From Bacteroidota bacterium (lineage in GTDB: Bacteria; Bacteroidota; Bacteroidia; Chitinophagales; Chitinophagaceae): a stretch of DNA of 64,000 nucleotides. Positions 27,885 through 37,746 of the stretch are shown piece after piece. Position 1 is the stretch's first letter; each line of letters begins with the position of its first letter. The notes beneath the pieces are model-generated. The model was not told where the DNA came from. It saw nothing but the letters and a program-made list of their open reading frames with translations, and did no database searches. Both the position numbers and the translations under genes were made by a program. The stretch lies in contig JAUZOD010000011.1 of NCBI GenBank assembly GCA_030706635.1, forward strand, positions 1 to 64,000, written 5' to 3'.

Positions 27885-30632
27885 ATGAGGCTATCTTTAC
27901 AAGCTTTAAGATCCGGCGCGTTCATTCTTTTACTTTCTATTGCAACAGCTTCTGTTGCTTTTTCCGCTACTATTGTTTCTGCGGGCAGCGGTAACTGGAG
28001 CGCATCGGCATGGCCCAACACGCCGCGAACCGGGACTATTACCACATCAAACGTTTCTGCAGCAGTTACTGGCGCAGGCACCGCATTTCTGACAGAGGTA
28101 AGTGTTGGCAGTATTATCAAAACTGCGGGCGATGTGACCATCGGCACCGTATTAACCATCACCGACAATACACATCTCACTTTAACCGGCAATGCGGCAT
28201 CAACCAACGCCGGTATCGCCTATCATTTTCAGGGTATTGGTTCCGGCGATATTGCCAGCATTCAGGGCGGACATATTATAACCATCGATAACGCAGGTGC
28301 TGTTTGTGCAAGCCTCAAAGGCAACAACAGCCTGGCGGGTGGCTGGGGATTAGTTTTTAACGCAGGATCCCGACTAACTGTTGCCGGTTCAGTTACCGTG
28401 GGTGATGCAGGTCATGCGGGCAGTATTACCATGACAAGTGGCGGGACCCTGAAATGCGGGAGCTTGATTGTTACTAACGCCGGTGTCTGGACTCCCGGCT
28501 CCGGCACCGTTGAACTCACGGCTACCAATACTTTACCGGCTTCTTTTTTTACGAGCTTTAATAATCTGACGATTTCTGCAGGTACCACTACGACCGGGGC
28601 TGATCTGACCATCAATGGTAGTCTTTTGGTTACCAGCGGAACAGGTAATTTTACTGCCGCCGGTTTTGCCTTAACGGTAACCGGCACAACAAGCGTTGGA
28701 GCAGGAACACTGGGGAAACTGACCATAAGCTCGGCCACCGGTGCAAAGATCTTTAACGGACTTGTTACTATCAGTACCGGCGCGAACTGGACCAATTCAG
28801 CAAATGCTCCGGTTGAGTTTCATGGTGGGATTACGAACAGCGGCACATTTAACGCAGGGACGGGAGTGCAAATATTCAACACTAACGATCAGGCGCTTAC
28901 CGGAACCTTATCTATTCCCAATGTTACAGTCAATGGCATTACCTTAACGAATAACAGCACCTTAGATATTACAACATCACTGAACGGAACAGGAACATTC
29001 AGTCAGGCCGATTTTTCAGTTCTCAATATTGATTTTACCGGAGCCACCGCGATAGCAGCACTCAATGCTACTGCCGATGAAAATACGGTGAATTATATAG
29101 CTGCCGGGCCTCAGACCGTTACCGGTACAAATTATTACAACCTGTTCCTTGGGAATGACGGTGCAAAAACCTTACAAACCGCTACCACCAGTATATTGGG
29201 GGATTTTACTTTAGACGGAACGGCAAGCACTACAGCAGTTACTGGTTTAACCATTGGAAGGAATGTGTTGACCGGCGCCGGTACCATCTTACATGCCGGA
29301 GATTTCACCCATGCTGTTGCCGGCAATATTACCAATAACGGTGATTTTGACGCCGGCACCCTGGGCGGCCCCAGTACACTTTTATTAAACGGGAGCAGCC
29401 TCCAGGTGATCACCAATACCGGCACAGGGCATATTGAAAACCTGACCACCAATAATTCCGGGGCAGGAATTCAGCTGGGCAGCGCCATTACTGCTTTCAC
29501 TTCCCTGAACATGATTCAGGGAAATATTGATTTAAATGGAAACCAGTTGGGCCTTGGAAGTTTCACTGATAAAACGGGCGTATTGACACGGACAGCAGGA
29601 ACCATAGTCGGTTCCGGATCATTTATCCGCTGGTTTTCGGGCGCGCCGGTCGCTGACGGGTCTGATGCCGGACTTTACCCTTTGGGGACAACGACAGATT
29701 ACCGGCCAATTTTTGTTTCCGTACCTGCAGGAGCCAGCGCGGGCGGAACACTTACGGTCTCTTACAACGATGCCAGCACCAATTCAACAGTCAGTATTCC
29801 GGACGGAGCGTTTACCATTGTTCTGAGAAAAGATCTTTTCTGGACACTTACCCCCGGAACTGGAACATTAACCGGCGATCAGCTGGGAGATGGCTTATAC
29901 AATATCCGGGTTGAGGGCACAGGTTTCGGAACCATCGGCGATGTAAACGACCTGCGGCTGTCCCTTGCCAATAGCGTAGCTGGAACAGCAGGTGTGAATG
30001 CAGGAACCGTAACGAATCCCCAGATAAACAGAACCGGCTTGTCCCTGGCGGATCTTTCCAATTCATTTTTTGTCGGCTCCGTCAATGCATCAGGCACGCC
30101 GTTGCCGGTTACCCTTGTTTCCTTCACGGCATATCCGGTGAACGGAGAAGTAAAACTGGATTGGGAAACCTCCGCGGAAATCAATAATGATCATTTTACC
30201 ATTCAGCGGTCTGCCAATTCCGTTAGCTGGGAAGATGTAAAAGTAGTAGCGGGATCCGGTAATACCAATGTGGATACAAAGTACTCTGCTTATGATGAGA
30301 ATCCTTATAACGGCGTATCCTATTACCGGCTTGAGCAAACTGATCGGGATGGGAAGACCAGTTACTCTCCCATTGTATCTGTAAAAATCGGACAGTCAGC
30401 TTCCATCCTGGTTTATCCGAATCCCGCGACAGATCAAGTCCGGATAACTACGGCGGGCACGGGACAATTGAACGTCATGCTGTTTAACAGTAATGGCCAG
30501 CAATTGAATGTTCCTGTTGTGATTAATGCAAATAGTGCCAGGCTGAATGTTTCAGGCCTTCAAACAGGTAGCTACTTCGTCGTTATATTACAGGACGGAC
30601 AGACGGAAAGCAGGGAGATTATGATTAATTGA
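27885..30632 (+). CDS. Large T9SS-exported surface protein with beta-helix-like repeats
   Basis: 915 residues. Signal peptide about 1-27. The body (about 30-730) is Gly/Thr/Asn/Ala-rich, with repeating strands such as LTVAGSVTVGDAGHAGSI and GTGNFTAAGFALTVTGTT, typical of parallel beta-helix adhesins. A segment near 745-830 (VTLVSFTAYPVNGEVKLDWE, NDHFTIQRSAN) matches the fibronectin-like module that often precedes sorting domains. The C-terminal about 78 residues (SILVYPNPATDQVRI to the end) form a type-A T9SS sorting domain. The protein should be secreted by T9SS and attached to the cell surface. Ligand unknown. Stands alone, with an imperfect GC hairpin after it. Confidence 0.88.
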   Translation: MRLSLQALRSGAFILLLSIATASVAFSATIVSAGSGNWSASAWPNTPRTGTITTSNVSAAVTGAGTAFLTEVSVGSIIKTAGDVTIGTVLTITDNTHLTLTGNAASTNAGIAYHFQGIGSGDIASIQGGHIITIDNAGAVCASLKGNNSLAGGWGLVFNAGSRLTVAGSVTVGDAGHAGSITMTSGGTLKCGSLIVTNAGVWTPGSGTVELTATNTLPASFFTSFNNLTISAGTTTTGADLTINGSLLVTSGTGNFTAAGFALTVTGTTSVGAGTLGKLTISSATGAKIFNGLVTISTGANWTNSANAPVEFHGGITNSGTFNAGTGVQIFNTNDQALTGTLSIPNVTVNGITLTNNSTLDITTSLNGTGTFSQADFSVLNIDFTGATAIAALNATADENTVNYIAAGPQTVTGTNYYNLFLGNDGAKTLQTATTSILGDFTLDGTASTTAVTGLTIGRNVLTGAGTILHAGDFTHAVAGNITNNGDFDAGTLGGPSTLLLNGSSLQVITNTGTGHIENLTTNNSGAGIQLGSAITAFTSLNMIQGNIDLNGNQLGLGSFTDKTGVLTRTAGTIVGSGSFIRWFSGAPVADGSDAGLYPLGTTTDYRPIFVSVPAGASAGGTLTVSYNDASTNSTVSIPDGAFTIVLRKDLFWTLTPGTGTLTGDQLGDGLYNIRVEGTGFGTIGDVNDLRLSLANSVAGTAGVNAGTVTNPQINRTGLSLADLSNSFFVGSVNASGTPLPVTLVSFTAYPVNGEVKLDWETSAEINNDHFTIQRSANSVSWEDVKVVAGSGNTNVDTKYSAYDENPYNGVSYYRLEQTDRDGKTSYSPIVSVKIGQSASILVYPNPATDQVRITTAGTGQLNVMLFNSNGQQLNVPVVINANSARLNVSGLQTGSYFVVILQDGQTESREIMIN

Positions 30633-30767
30633 TCATATTAGGCTATCAGCCGGGCTGCGCATGTCCAGTGCCCGGGCTCCCTGGCGGCAGAAGATAACAA
30701 AAGCTGTTTACGGGAATTCATAGGCTCAACTACCAGGCCGCGGAATAGATCTTTCGAGCACTGATCA

Positions 30768-31655
30768 TTAATTGGCCATAAACCCGCAATGGATTCTATT
30801 TCTAAGTATTACAGAATATTGAATCAGATCGCCTAACCCTTCGTCGCTAAAACGCCTAAGTCCGTCGGTTCTTTTCTCCAGCAGCTCAGTAATAGGAACA
30901 TCAGTTTGCCCTTGATCGGAATCCGGGCGCTGACTGAGAAGCGTGCTTGCAAAATTCCTAACTTCCTTGTATAAATCATGGTTTACTGACGAAGCTTTTA
31001 GCAGGCTATCACCACGACAACTATAACCCAGCCAGATAGTATAGAGAATCGAGAACTGAGCAGCTGTATCGGCGGAATTAAACCGGGAAATAAGTGGTTC
31101 TATGTACAAGGAATCCTTCATAGGCAAAAGGGCGTAGGCTAGACAATTTTCCTGATTAAAATACATAACGTGTTCTACCAGAAAGAACTTGTAATCAGGA
31201 TATTTTAGTATTTTAACAGCTGCTTGCAGAATATTGATTCCATCGAATGCAAGACGATTGAGCGTTTGAACATAGATCTGCCTGTCCACTTCATCTAGAT
31301 CACAATTAGGGATGGCCTCAGCGGCGATTTCCTCATTGCCTCTCGAATGATCTAGCCAGAGCAATAGTGATGATCCATCAAAATAGAAAAAAGGTTCATG
31401 ACCTAAAGTAAGTAACTCCTTCCTCAACAATGGCAGGTAAGCTGTCGTATCTGATTTCACCTTATTCCAAAAAACGTCCATACTCTTTGTTTTCTGTTCC
31501 TTTTCTTTTTTGGACAACTTAGTAGGTGAAAAATTATATGTTTTGTCAACGTCCAGAGTCTGAGTTCTGCCCTGCAATTGAAAAAAAGAGATTATGAAAA
31601 TCATAATGAATTTGGGAAATCCCGGTATTTTTATTGTTTCCGGCAGCGCTTTCAT
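30768..31655 (-). CDS. Secreted protein of unknown function
   Basis: 295 residues from the ATG at 31655. A long n-region precedes a hydrophobic stretch (FIMIFIISFF), so a signal peptide ending near residue 30 is likely; an internal ATG at 31604 is an alternative start. The mature part is mostly helical with no motif I recognise. It contains HTEP-free repeats of Leu-rich helices, e.g. YVQTLNRLAFDGINILQAAV and FSILYTIWLGYSCRGDS, suggesting a HEAT-like alpha-solenoid. Monocistronic, convergent with the T9SS protein gene. Function unknown. Confidence 0.65.
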   Translation of the reverse strand: MKALPETIKIPGFPKFIMIFIISFFQLQGRTQTLDVDKTYNFSPTKLSKKEKEQKTKSMDVFWNKVKSDTTAYLPLLRKELLTLGHEPFFYFDGSSLLLWLDHSRGNEEIAAEAIPNCDLDEVDRQIYVQTLNRLAFDGINILQAAVKILKYPDYKFFLVEHVMYFNQENCLAYALLPMKDSLYIEPLISRFNSADTAAQFSILYTIWLGYSCRGDSLLKASSVNHDLYKEVRNFASTLLSQRPDSDQGQTDVPITELLEKRTDGLRRFSDEGLGDLIQYSVILRNRIHCGFMAN

Positions 31656-31833
31656 AACCAAATATATATTTTATGTCCATCAAGTGTTCTAGCGGGCCGG
31701 CCAATGAAGCGATGCGGGTAATCCGGGAATCTCCTCCATGGGAGGCGGCCACCATCTATGGAGTAAAAACAAAGATACCGGTCACGCAGCCAATCGTCTT
31801 CAGCGTGACCCAATAAAATCAATTCTATATAGT

Positions 31834-32889
31834 ATGCAGAAAATCCCTTTTATTAAGAAATTCGTTACCTGTGTACTCGCGGGATTAGTAATTGGTGCTT
31901 TTACGTTTCGCCAGAGCATTTCGTGGCTCCGAACATGGGTACCTATAAGGGTTATGTCCATGATCCCTTTGCTTTGTTTGGTCGCCGCTGTTATTTACGC
32001 TTTTGTATGGCAGACGCGGAAAACAAATCGCCCTGCCACTCTTGCTTTCTGGCAAGGTCTCATCCGGTATGGTGTGGCATTTGACCTGGCATCATTCGGT
32101 TGGGAAAAGATCTGTCATTTACAGCTTGTTATGCCGCAGAGCAAGCTGGATCTTCCATATCGCAGCTTTGCTCCATCCGATTTGTTCTGGTATTTTTTCA
32201 GTCACTCTTACCCTTTGGGTTGTATCATAGCCGGAATTCAAATAGCCGGCGCTATGCTGCTGCTTTTTCACAGGACAAGACTAGCAGGAGTATTTGTGCT
32301 CCTCCCTGTGCTTGCTAACATTTTACTGATGGACATTTTCTACCAGATCGGCGACAGCGTGGTGGTCCACGCCTCCATTATGATGTCGGGCGCCCTTTAT
32401 TTCCTGTTCATAGAATTCAACCGGTTAAAGGAATTCTTCTTTGCCGCAAAAGATCAATTGCCTGCACTCAATCTTTCCAAATATTTCAAAACAGCAATCC
32501 GTCTCTCCATCATTTATATTCCTCTGCTGTTTATCTCTTTGCATGGTACGCTGGATAAATATCCGCAGCTGACCGGTAAATATGAAGTTAGAGAGCTGAA
32601 GATGAATCAGCAGATGCTTTACAGGACCAGTTGTGCTGACAGCATACTAACAGTGGTTTATTTTGATATCAGAAATGGCTGTGTATTTGAATTTAACACA
32701 CCGCAACATAGATGGAATGGCACTTATACGATAGAAAATAATCACCTGGAGATAACCTGGCGCTCACCAGCGGATAAGCCTGGTTTCAGAGGAATTATGT
32801 CCCCGGCTGGCGGCTCCGGCAGGTTAATGCTGAGGGGGCTGCTTGGGACTGATTCACTGAACATGATATTGCAGAGATTAAGTTATTAA
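31834..32889 (+). CDS. DoxX-like multi-helix membrane protein with C-terminal soluble domain
   Basis: 351 residues from the ATG at 31834; 32 upstream codons are open but lack a translation signal and are low-complexity. Six or so membrane helices lie in residues 10-235 (e.g. MSMIPLLCLVAAVIYAFVW, YPLGCIIAGIQIAGAMLLLF and FVLLPVLANILLMDIFYQIG). The helix order and the 'GWEKI' segment resemble the DoxX-like family. The C-terminal about 110 residues (YEVRELKMNQQMLYRTS and onward) form a soluble beta-rich domain. A redox or membrane-linked role is possible by family analogy only. Confidence 0.7.
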   Translation: MQKIPFIKKFVTCVLAGLVIGAFTFRQSISWLRTWVPIRVMSMIPLLCLVAAVIYAFVWQTRKTNRPATLAFWQGLIRYGVAFDLASFGWEKICHLQLVMPQSKLDLPYRSFAPSDLFWYFFSHSYPLGCIIAGIQIAGAMLLLFHRTRLAGVFVLLPVLANILLMDIFYQIGDSVVVHASIMMSGALYFLFIEFNRLKEFFFAAKDQLPALNLSKYFKTAIRLSIIYIPLLFISLHGTLDKYPQLTGKYEVRELKMNQQMLYRTSCADSILTVVYFDIRNGCVFEFNTPQHRWNGTYTIENNHLEITWRSPADKPGFRGIMSPAGGSGRLMLRGLLGTDSLNMILQRLSY

Positions 32890-33031
32890 TAATGGGAAGG
32901 TTCCGGGAAAGGACAGGATAGAGAGGCAGGGCTTACATATTGATTTACCCGTGGCTCTCCGTCATCGCAAAAAAGTCAAGTTATGATTCCAATTTCCCTA
33001 TTTAAGGTAATGGCATTTATGATTCGATCTT

Positions 33032-34558
33032 TTATTGAGCCGAAATCTCTCTTTCGGTTTTTAATTTTCCCTCATCCCTCATCTCCTTCCACAACCTGGC
33101 CATTGTTCCCGCGAGTGAATTTACAATCTCCGGCTTTTCCCTTGCTAAATCATGTTGTTGGCGGGGATCATTCTTTAAATTATATAATTCAAACCTTACC
33201 GGCCCGTATTTAAAAAACCAGTTGTTAAGTTTCATGGAGTCAGGTTTCGAGGGCAGCCATCCTACCAGCGCGTAATCGCCGGATCGCATTTCCATCTCCG
33301 GCAGCCTGAAATAGGTGTCTTCATAATTAGGATAAAACCAGATAGCCGGCTCTTTTCTTTTTATTTTCCTGTTGAGAAAAGCATTAAAATTTGCAACGCC
33401 ATCATAAGTTACGCCTGCCGGCAATGAAATTCCTGCCAGCTCACAGACAGTAGGAAACAAATCCGTTCCATTAAATAATTGATCACTTCTTCTTCCGGGC
33501 GGTATTACTCCGGGATACCTGACAATCCCTGGGACACGATGACCACCTTCATAAACAAACCTCTTCATTCCTCTGTAAATACCCGGAGTACCAAAACATT
33601 TATCCCGGATAGGATCATTCCAATCACCCCTCGATTCCTCAAGCGTAACGGGATTTTCAGGACCATTATCGCTTGTAATGAAAATCAGGGTATTGTCACG
33701 CAGCCCCAAACTATCTATAGTATTGACCAATCTCCCAAAAGCATGATCAAGCTGGGTAACCGTGCCATAGTATTCTTTTTTGTTGACCGAAATATCCCTT
33801 CGTGGTCTCCGGACATATCCATAATGAACTGTTTTTTCAAGTGAATCCACCTCTGCTGTATCATAAATATCACTGTAATTTTTTGGAGGAGAAATCGGAG
33901 TATGCGGTTCATGAGACGCAACGTAAAGAAAGAAAGGTTTAGTTTTATCCCTCTTTTCTTTTAACCATGATTCTGCCTCATCCACGATCACATCACAAAA
34001 CCAACCATTAACCTGTCCTACAGGAACGCCATTCCTGATAAATTCCTTTGTGTTTGCAGGCCCATCAAAGGCATTGTGCGTAGTTCCCATCCAATAGTCA
34101 AAGCCCTGGTCACCTGGTCCCGGTTCATCCAGCTTTTTCTTTTCAAGAACTGACAAATGCCACTTTCCTACAAAACAGCTGGTATATCCTTTAGTTCTAA
34201 GGACCTCTGGAATGGTTAACTCTTTTGAAGATAGAAATGTTGTGCCACCTAAAATATTATAGAACCCACTCCTGTAAGGGTTTCTGCCTGTCAGCAACGC
34301 AGCCCGGGACGGAGAACAAACCGTTCCTCCCGAATGACAATCTGTAAGCAAAACGCCTTCTTTCGCAAATTTGTCAATATTGGGCGTTTTGATAATAGGA
34401 TTACCGTAGCAACCCAAATCACCATAGCCAAGGTCATCGGTAAGAAAAATAACAATATTAGGTCTCTGATAACTGTGTTGTCTTTTTTGGGAGATGGATC
34501 TGCCGGATACTCCGGTCAATATCAAAAAAACAAAGACATATCTGATTTTTATGCTCAT
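33032..34558 (-). CDS. Sulfatase (S1 family, formylglycine type)
   Basis: 508 residues with a signal peptide (about 1-23). The metal-binding DD (41-42) lies in IVIFLTDDLGYGDLG. The formylglycine motif CSPSR is at 81-85 (GGTVCSPSRAALLTG), so Cys81 must be oxidised by a formylglycine-generating enzyme before activity. The arylsulfatase A-like KWHLS motif and SDNGPE (second metal site) are present. It removes sulfate esters from a sulfated carbohydrate in the periplasm. It is the third gene of the MHS transporter-sulfatase-sulfatase unit, 49 bp after the previous one. Subfamily not assigned. Confidence 0.9.
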   Translation of the reverse strand: MSIKIRYVFVFLILTGVSGRSISQKRQHSYQRPNIVIFLTDDLGYGDLGCYGNPIIKTPNIDKFAKEGVLLTDCHSGGTVCSPSRAALLTGRNPYRSGFYNILGGTTFLSSKELTIPEVLRTKGYTSCFVGKWHLSVLEKKKLDEPGPGDQGFDYWMGTTHNAFDGPANTKEFIRNGVPVGQVNGWFCDVIVDEAESWLKEKRDKTKPFFLYVASHEPHTPISPPKNYSDIYDTAEVDSLEKTVHYGYVRRPRRDISVNKKEYYGTVTQLDHAFGRLVNTIDSLGLRDNTLIFITSDNGPENPVTLEESRGDWNDPIRDKCFGTPGIYRGMKRFVYEGGHRVPGIVRYPGVIPPGRRSDQLFNGTDLFPTVCELAGISLPAGVTYDGVANFNAFLNRKIKRKEPAIWFYPNYEDTYFRLPEMEMRSGDYALVGWLPSKPDSMKLNNWFFKYGPVRFELYNLKNDPRQQHDLAREKPEIVNSLAGTMARLWKEMRDEGKLKTEREISAQ

Positions 34559-34607
34559 AGTCAGGTTTGGCTTTTTGCATCGCAGTACTCTCCCAGTTCG
34601 CGGCAGG

Positions 34608-36140
34608 CTAATGCATTTTGAACATATCTCTATCCTGATATTTGTGCTCCATTTGATTCAATTTCTCTTTCAGATTATTTTGTATTTGTTTATACTCAGG
34701 ATTGCCATATAGATTATGCGTTTCATTTTTATCGTTCAACAGGTCATACAATTCCCATTCGTTATTTTCATAAAACCAGATAAGTTTATACCTATCCGTT
34801 CTGACCCCAACATGCTTAGCCACATTATGCTCCCCGCCAGCATCATAATAATGATAATACAATGACTTTCTCCAATTACCGGGACGTGTGCCTTTCAGTA
34901 AGGGCAGTATACTTTCCCCCTGCATAGACACTGGTATTTTCAGCTTTGCAGCATCGAGCAGGGTCTCAGCAAGATCAATGTTCATAACCATATCTTTATT
35001 AACCGTACCGGGTTTTATTACAGCAGGCCATTTTATGATGAGTGGTGTTTTAAAAGATTCTTCATACATAAACCGCTTATCAAACCAGCCATGTTCACCC
35101 AGGTAAAATCCCTGGTCAGAAGAATAGATAACAATCGTATTTTGGTCCAGTCCATTTTGCTTCAGATAATCAGTCAGCCTCCCCACGTTATCATCGACAG
35201 ACTGGATACATCTAAGATAATCTTTTATATAGCGTTCATATTTCCAAATGGCAAGTTGCTTTCCACTCAAATTCGCTTTTTTGAAAGCACTATTCTCAGG
35301 TCCGTAGGCCTCTTCAAATATTTTCTGATCTTCAGGGTTTAACCGGCCAAATATTGCCTTCCAGGAATCGTCCAGTCTTTGGTAGGGTTCTTCTATTTCA
35401 AAATTCTCTTTCAGATCATAATTGGGAGCTAACCACTCGTCAATTCGCATTTTTTGTTCATGTGCAGCTCTTGTCCGGGTACTGTAGTCGTCAAAAAACG
35501 TAGAGGGAACAGGAATATCTGTACTATCAAATTCGTGAAGATATTTTAATGCCGGCATCCAGTCCCGATGCGGTGCTTTATTCCAGATCAATATACAAAA
35601 TGGACGCGTAGTATCCCGCTTGTTCAGCCATTTCAAAGCAAAATCCATAGTCAGATCAGTAACATACCCTTTAACGCGTCCCTTCACTCCATTATCTATA
35701 AAGTCGGGATTATAATAATCTCCCTGACCCGGAAGAATATTCCAGTAATCGAAGCCTGTCGGGTCTGAAATAAGGTGCCATTTCCCGATCATGGCAGTTT
35801 GATAACCTGCCTGATGCAAAAGCTTTGGAAAGGTGGTTTGCGAACCATCAAAAACCAGATCCCTGTTTCCCTCTATTCCGTTAATATGACTATATTTTCC
35901 TGTAAGAATAGCCGCACGACTCGGCGCGCATAATGAGTTATTCACAAAAGCATTCCTGAATAATATCCCCTCGTCAGCTAACTTATCGATGTTGGGTGTA
36001 TGATTTAATCCAAAACCGTACGAACTAATTGCCTGGTAGGCATGATCATCGCTCAAAATGAAAACAATATTGGGGCGCTTTTGGGCATAAGCCAGGGAAC
36101 CAGATAAAAATGCGAATATGAACAATACCGGAATTTTCAT
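34608..36140 (-). CDS. Sulfatase (S1 family, resembling hexosamine-6-sulfatases)
   Basis: 510 residues with a signal peptide (1-19). Metal-binding DD at 31-32 (ILSDDHAYQAISSYG). The formylglycine motif CAPSR is at 71-75 (NNSLCAPSRAAILTGKYSH). KWHLIS and SSDQGFYLGEHGWFDKR supply the other active-site segments. The N-terminal block NNSLCAPSRAAILTGKYSHI and the GEHGWFDKRFMYEES segment recall N-acetylglucosamine-6-sulfatase and heparan-type sulfatases (S1_11-like), which I cannot confirm. It starts 2 bp after the MHS transporter gene, so they are co-translated. Different from the neighbouring sulfatase, suggesting a multi-sulfated glycan. Confidence 0.9.
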   Translation of the reverse strand: MKIPVLFIFAFLSGSLAYAQKRPNIVFILSDDHAYQAISSYGFGLNHTPNIDKLADEGILFRNAFVNNSLCAPSRAAILTGKYSHINGIEGNRDLVFDGSQTTFPKLLHQAGYQTAMIGKWHLISDPTGFDYWNILPGQGDYYNPDFIDNGVKGRVKGYVTDLTMDFALKWLNKRDTTRPFCILIWNKAPHRDWMPALKYLHEFDSTDIPVPSTFFDDYSTRTRAAHEQKMRIDEWLAPNYDLKENFEIEEPYQRLDDSWKAIFGRLNPEDQKIFEEAYGPENSAFKKANLSGKQLAIWKYERYIKDYLRCIQSVDDNVGRLTDYLKQNGLDQNTIVIYSSDQGFYLGEHGWFDKRFMYEESFKTPLIIKWPAVIKPGTVNKDMVMNIDLAETLLDAAKLKIPVSMQGESILPLLKGTRPGNWRKSLYYHYYDAGGEHNVAKHVGVRTDRYKLIWFYENNEWELYDLLNDKNETHNLYGNPEYKQIQNNLKEKLNQMEHKYQDRDMFKMH

Positions 36141-36142
36141 AA

Positions 36143-37432
36143 TTAGTATTCTTGTGATTTTTCTTTCATCGAAGATCTGGCGGCCAGCAGGGCTGCAAAG
36201 CTGATGACTGCGGCAATGGAAAGATAATAACCCACGGCGGAAAGCCCATAGTTATTTGCCAGTGTGGTAGCCAGGTATGGGGTCAATGATGCACCGAGGA
36301 TCCCTGCCAGTGTAAATGCCATGGAAGAACCGGTGTAGCGGACAGACGGCGGAAATATCTCCGCCAGGGCCGTGCCCAGCGGGCCATAGGTCAATCCCAT
36401 GAGGAACATGCCTGTCGCCAGGAAAACGCCGGTCATCTCCAGGCTGCCGGTACTGAAAAAGGCGGAGAAGAACAAACCAAAAATGAAAATGCCGGCGGTT
36501 GCCAGCAACAAAACACTCCCCCGGTCATACTTGTCTGCGAGGGCTGCCGATAAGGGGATACCCAACCCGAAGCACAGCATAGAGATCAACTGGGCGATCA
36601 GAAAGCCGGCTTTTGGATAACGTAAAACCGAAGTGCCCCAGCTTAACGTGAAAACCGTCATCAGATAAAATAATAGAAAGGTGGTTATAGCCGCCGCCGT
36701 ACCCAATATGATCGCCCGGGTATGTTTGGTGAATACCTCAGTCACGGGTACCTTTACCCGCTCATCATTTTCCATGACCTTTAAGAAGGCCGGGGTCTCT
36801 CTGAGTTTTAACCGCACATAAAGACCTACCCAAACGAGTATGGCGCTGGCAATAAACGGAATGCGCCAGCCATAATTAAAAAACTGCTGATCGTTCAGGG
36901 TTTTGCTGAGAACGATGAAAGTGCCACTGGAGAGCAGAAAACCGAGTGGTGCACCAAACTGCGGAAACATACCGTACCATGCCTTCCTCCCTTCCGGTGC
37001 ATTTTCTGTCGCAAGCAATACGGCGCCGCCCCATTCGCCGCCAAGACCGAGGCCCTGACCAAAACGGAATAGCGCCAATAGAATGGGTGCGGCAACTCCG
37101 ATGGACGCATAGGTGGGTAAAAGACCGATCGCCACGGTGCAGGGCCCCATTGTCATGAGCGCCGCCACCAGCGTGGCTTTCCGGCCATTCCGGTCGCCAA
37201 AATGTCCGAACAGGGCAGCACCCAGAGGCCGCGCAAAAAAAGCCAGCGCAAATGTTGCTAAAGATTGCAAGGTCGCGGATGTTGGGTCAGCGGCGGGAAA
37301 GAATAGTTTGGGGAAGACCAGCACGGCTGCGGTGGCATAGATATAAAAGTCAAAAAACTCGATCGTGGTGCCAACCAGGCTGGCCAAAAGAATGCGACTG
37401 GCGGAATTGCCGTTAGTACTGGCCTTGTTCAT
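36143..37432 (-). CDS. MHS-type MFS transporter (metabolite:proton symporter)
   Basis: 429 residues, 12 predicted helices. The N-terminal SLVGTTIEFFDFYIYATAA and ARPLGAALFGHFGDRNGRKA (MFS motif A) and the later FRFGQGLGLGGEWGGAVLLA are hallmarks of the metabolite:H+ symporter family (ShiA/ProP/KgtP relatives), which import small organic acids or zwitterions. It is the first gene of the sulfatase unit and lies 2 bp before the sulfatase start. The link suggests import of a released sugar or other product, but MHS members more often carry acids, so the substrate is unknown. Confidence 0.9.
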   Translation of the reverse strand: MNKASTNGNSASRILLASLVGTTIEFFDFYIYATAAVLVFPKLFFPAADPTSATLQSLATFALAFFARPLGAALFGHFGDRNGRKATLVAALMTMGPCTVAIGLLPTYASIGVAAPILLALFRFGQGLGLGGEWGGAVLLATENAPEGRKAWYGMFPQFGAPLGFLLSSGTFIVLSKTLNDQQFFNYGWRIPFIASAILVWVGLYVRLKLRETPAFLKVMENDERVKVPVTEVFTKHTRAIILGTAAAITTFLLFYLMTVFTLSWGTSVLRYPKAGFLIAQLISMLCFGLGIPLSAALADKYDRGSVLLLATAGIFIFGLFFSAFFSTGSLEMTGVFLATGMFLMGLTYGPLGTALAEIFPPSVRYTGSSMAFTLAGILGASLTPYLATTLANNYGLSAVGYYLSIAAVISFAALLAARSSMKEKSQEY

Positions 37433-37603
37433 CCCTCAAACTTATAACATTCCGGCTAATGGGAATGACAGTGGCAGCCTGAAAAATTATTGACCATACT
37501 CCGCATCTTCCGCTAACTTATAGACCTTGAAATAATAAAATGCAGCTTTTAATAACTGTCATGAAAATTTACTTTTTTATTATACGCCTTGCAAGTACTG
37601 TGA
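37433..37603. other. Spacer upstream of the MHS-sulfatase unit
   Basis: 171 bp with no supported gene. The MHS promoter should be here. A TAAGTTTG match to the Bacteroidota -7 box at 37437-37444 lies only 5 nt from the start codon, too close for a normal leader. Nothing else was seen. The following 120 bp hold a VCBS remnant. Confidence 0.4.
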
Positions 37604-37725
37604 CTCAGAAAAGCCGACATCATCGTAGGTCATATAGAAGCACCCTCAACAGTATTTTTTAACGACGGTACAGGTCGCAACTTTAAATCAATTTCTTTTG
37701 CTTACTCAAAGGGTACGGTAGTGTT
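37604..37725 (+). pseudogene. Remnant of a VCBS/FG-GAP repeat protein
   Basis: The plus strand reads KADIIVGHIEAPSTVFFNDG followed by TGRNFKSISFAYSKGTVVF with no start codon, after a stop at 37601-37603. The DIIVGN-x-FFNDGxGxxF pattern is that of a single VCBS/FG-GAP propeller blade found in many secreted Bacteroidota proteins. It is about 40 codons long, has no start and no rest of the protein, so it is a decayed fragment. It abuts the DUF1398 pseudogene. Confidence 0.62.
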
Positions 37726-37746
37726 CAAAATTTCAACAGCCACGAA

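Noticed and set aside
30644-30677. GC-rich imperfect hairpin after the T9SS protein gene as terminator
   Set aside because: One bulge and no T run; termination there is not supported.
37437-37444. TAAGTTTG as promoter of the MHS transporter
   Set aside because: It is only 5 nt from the start codon and has no -33 element.
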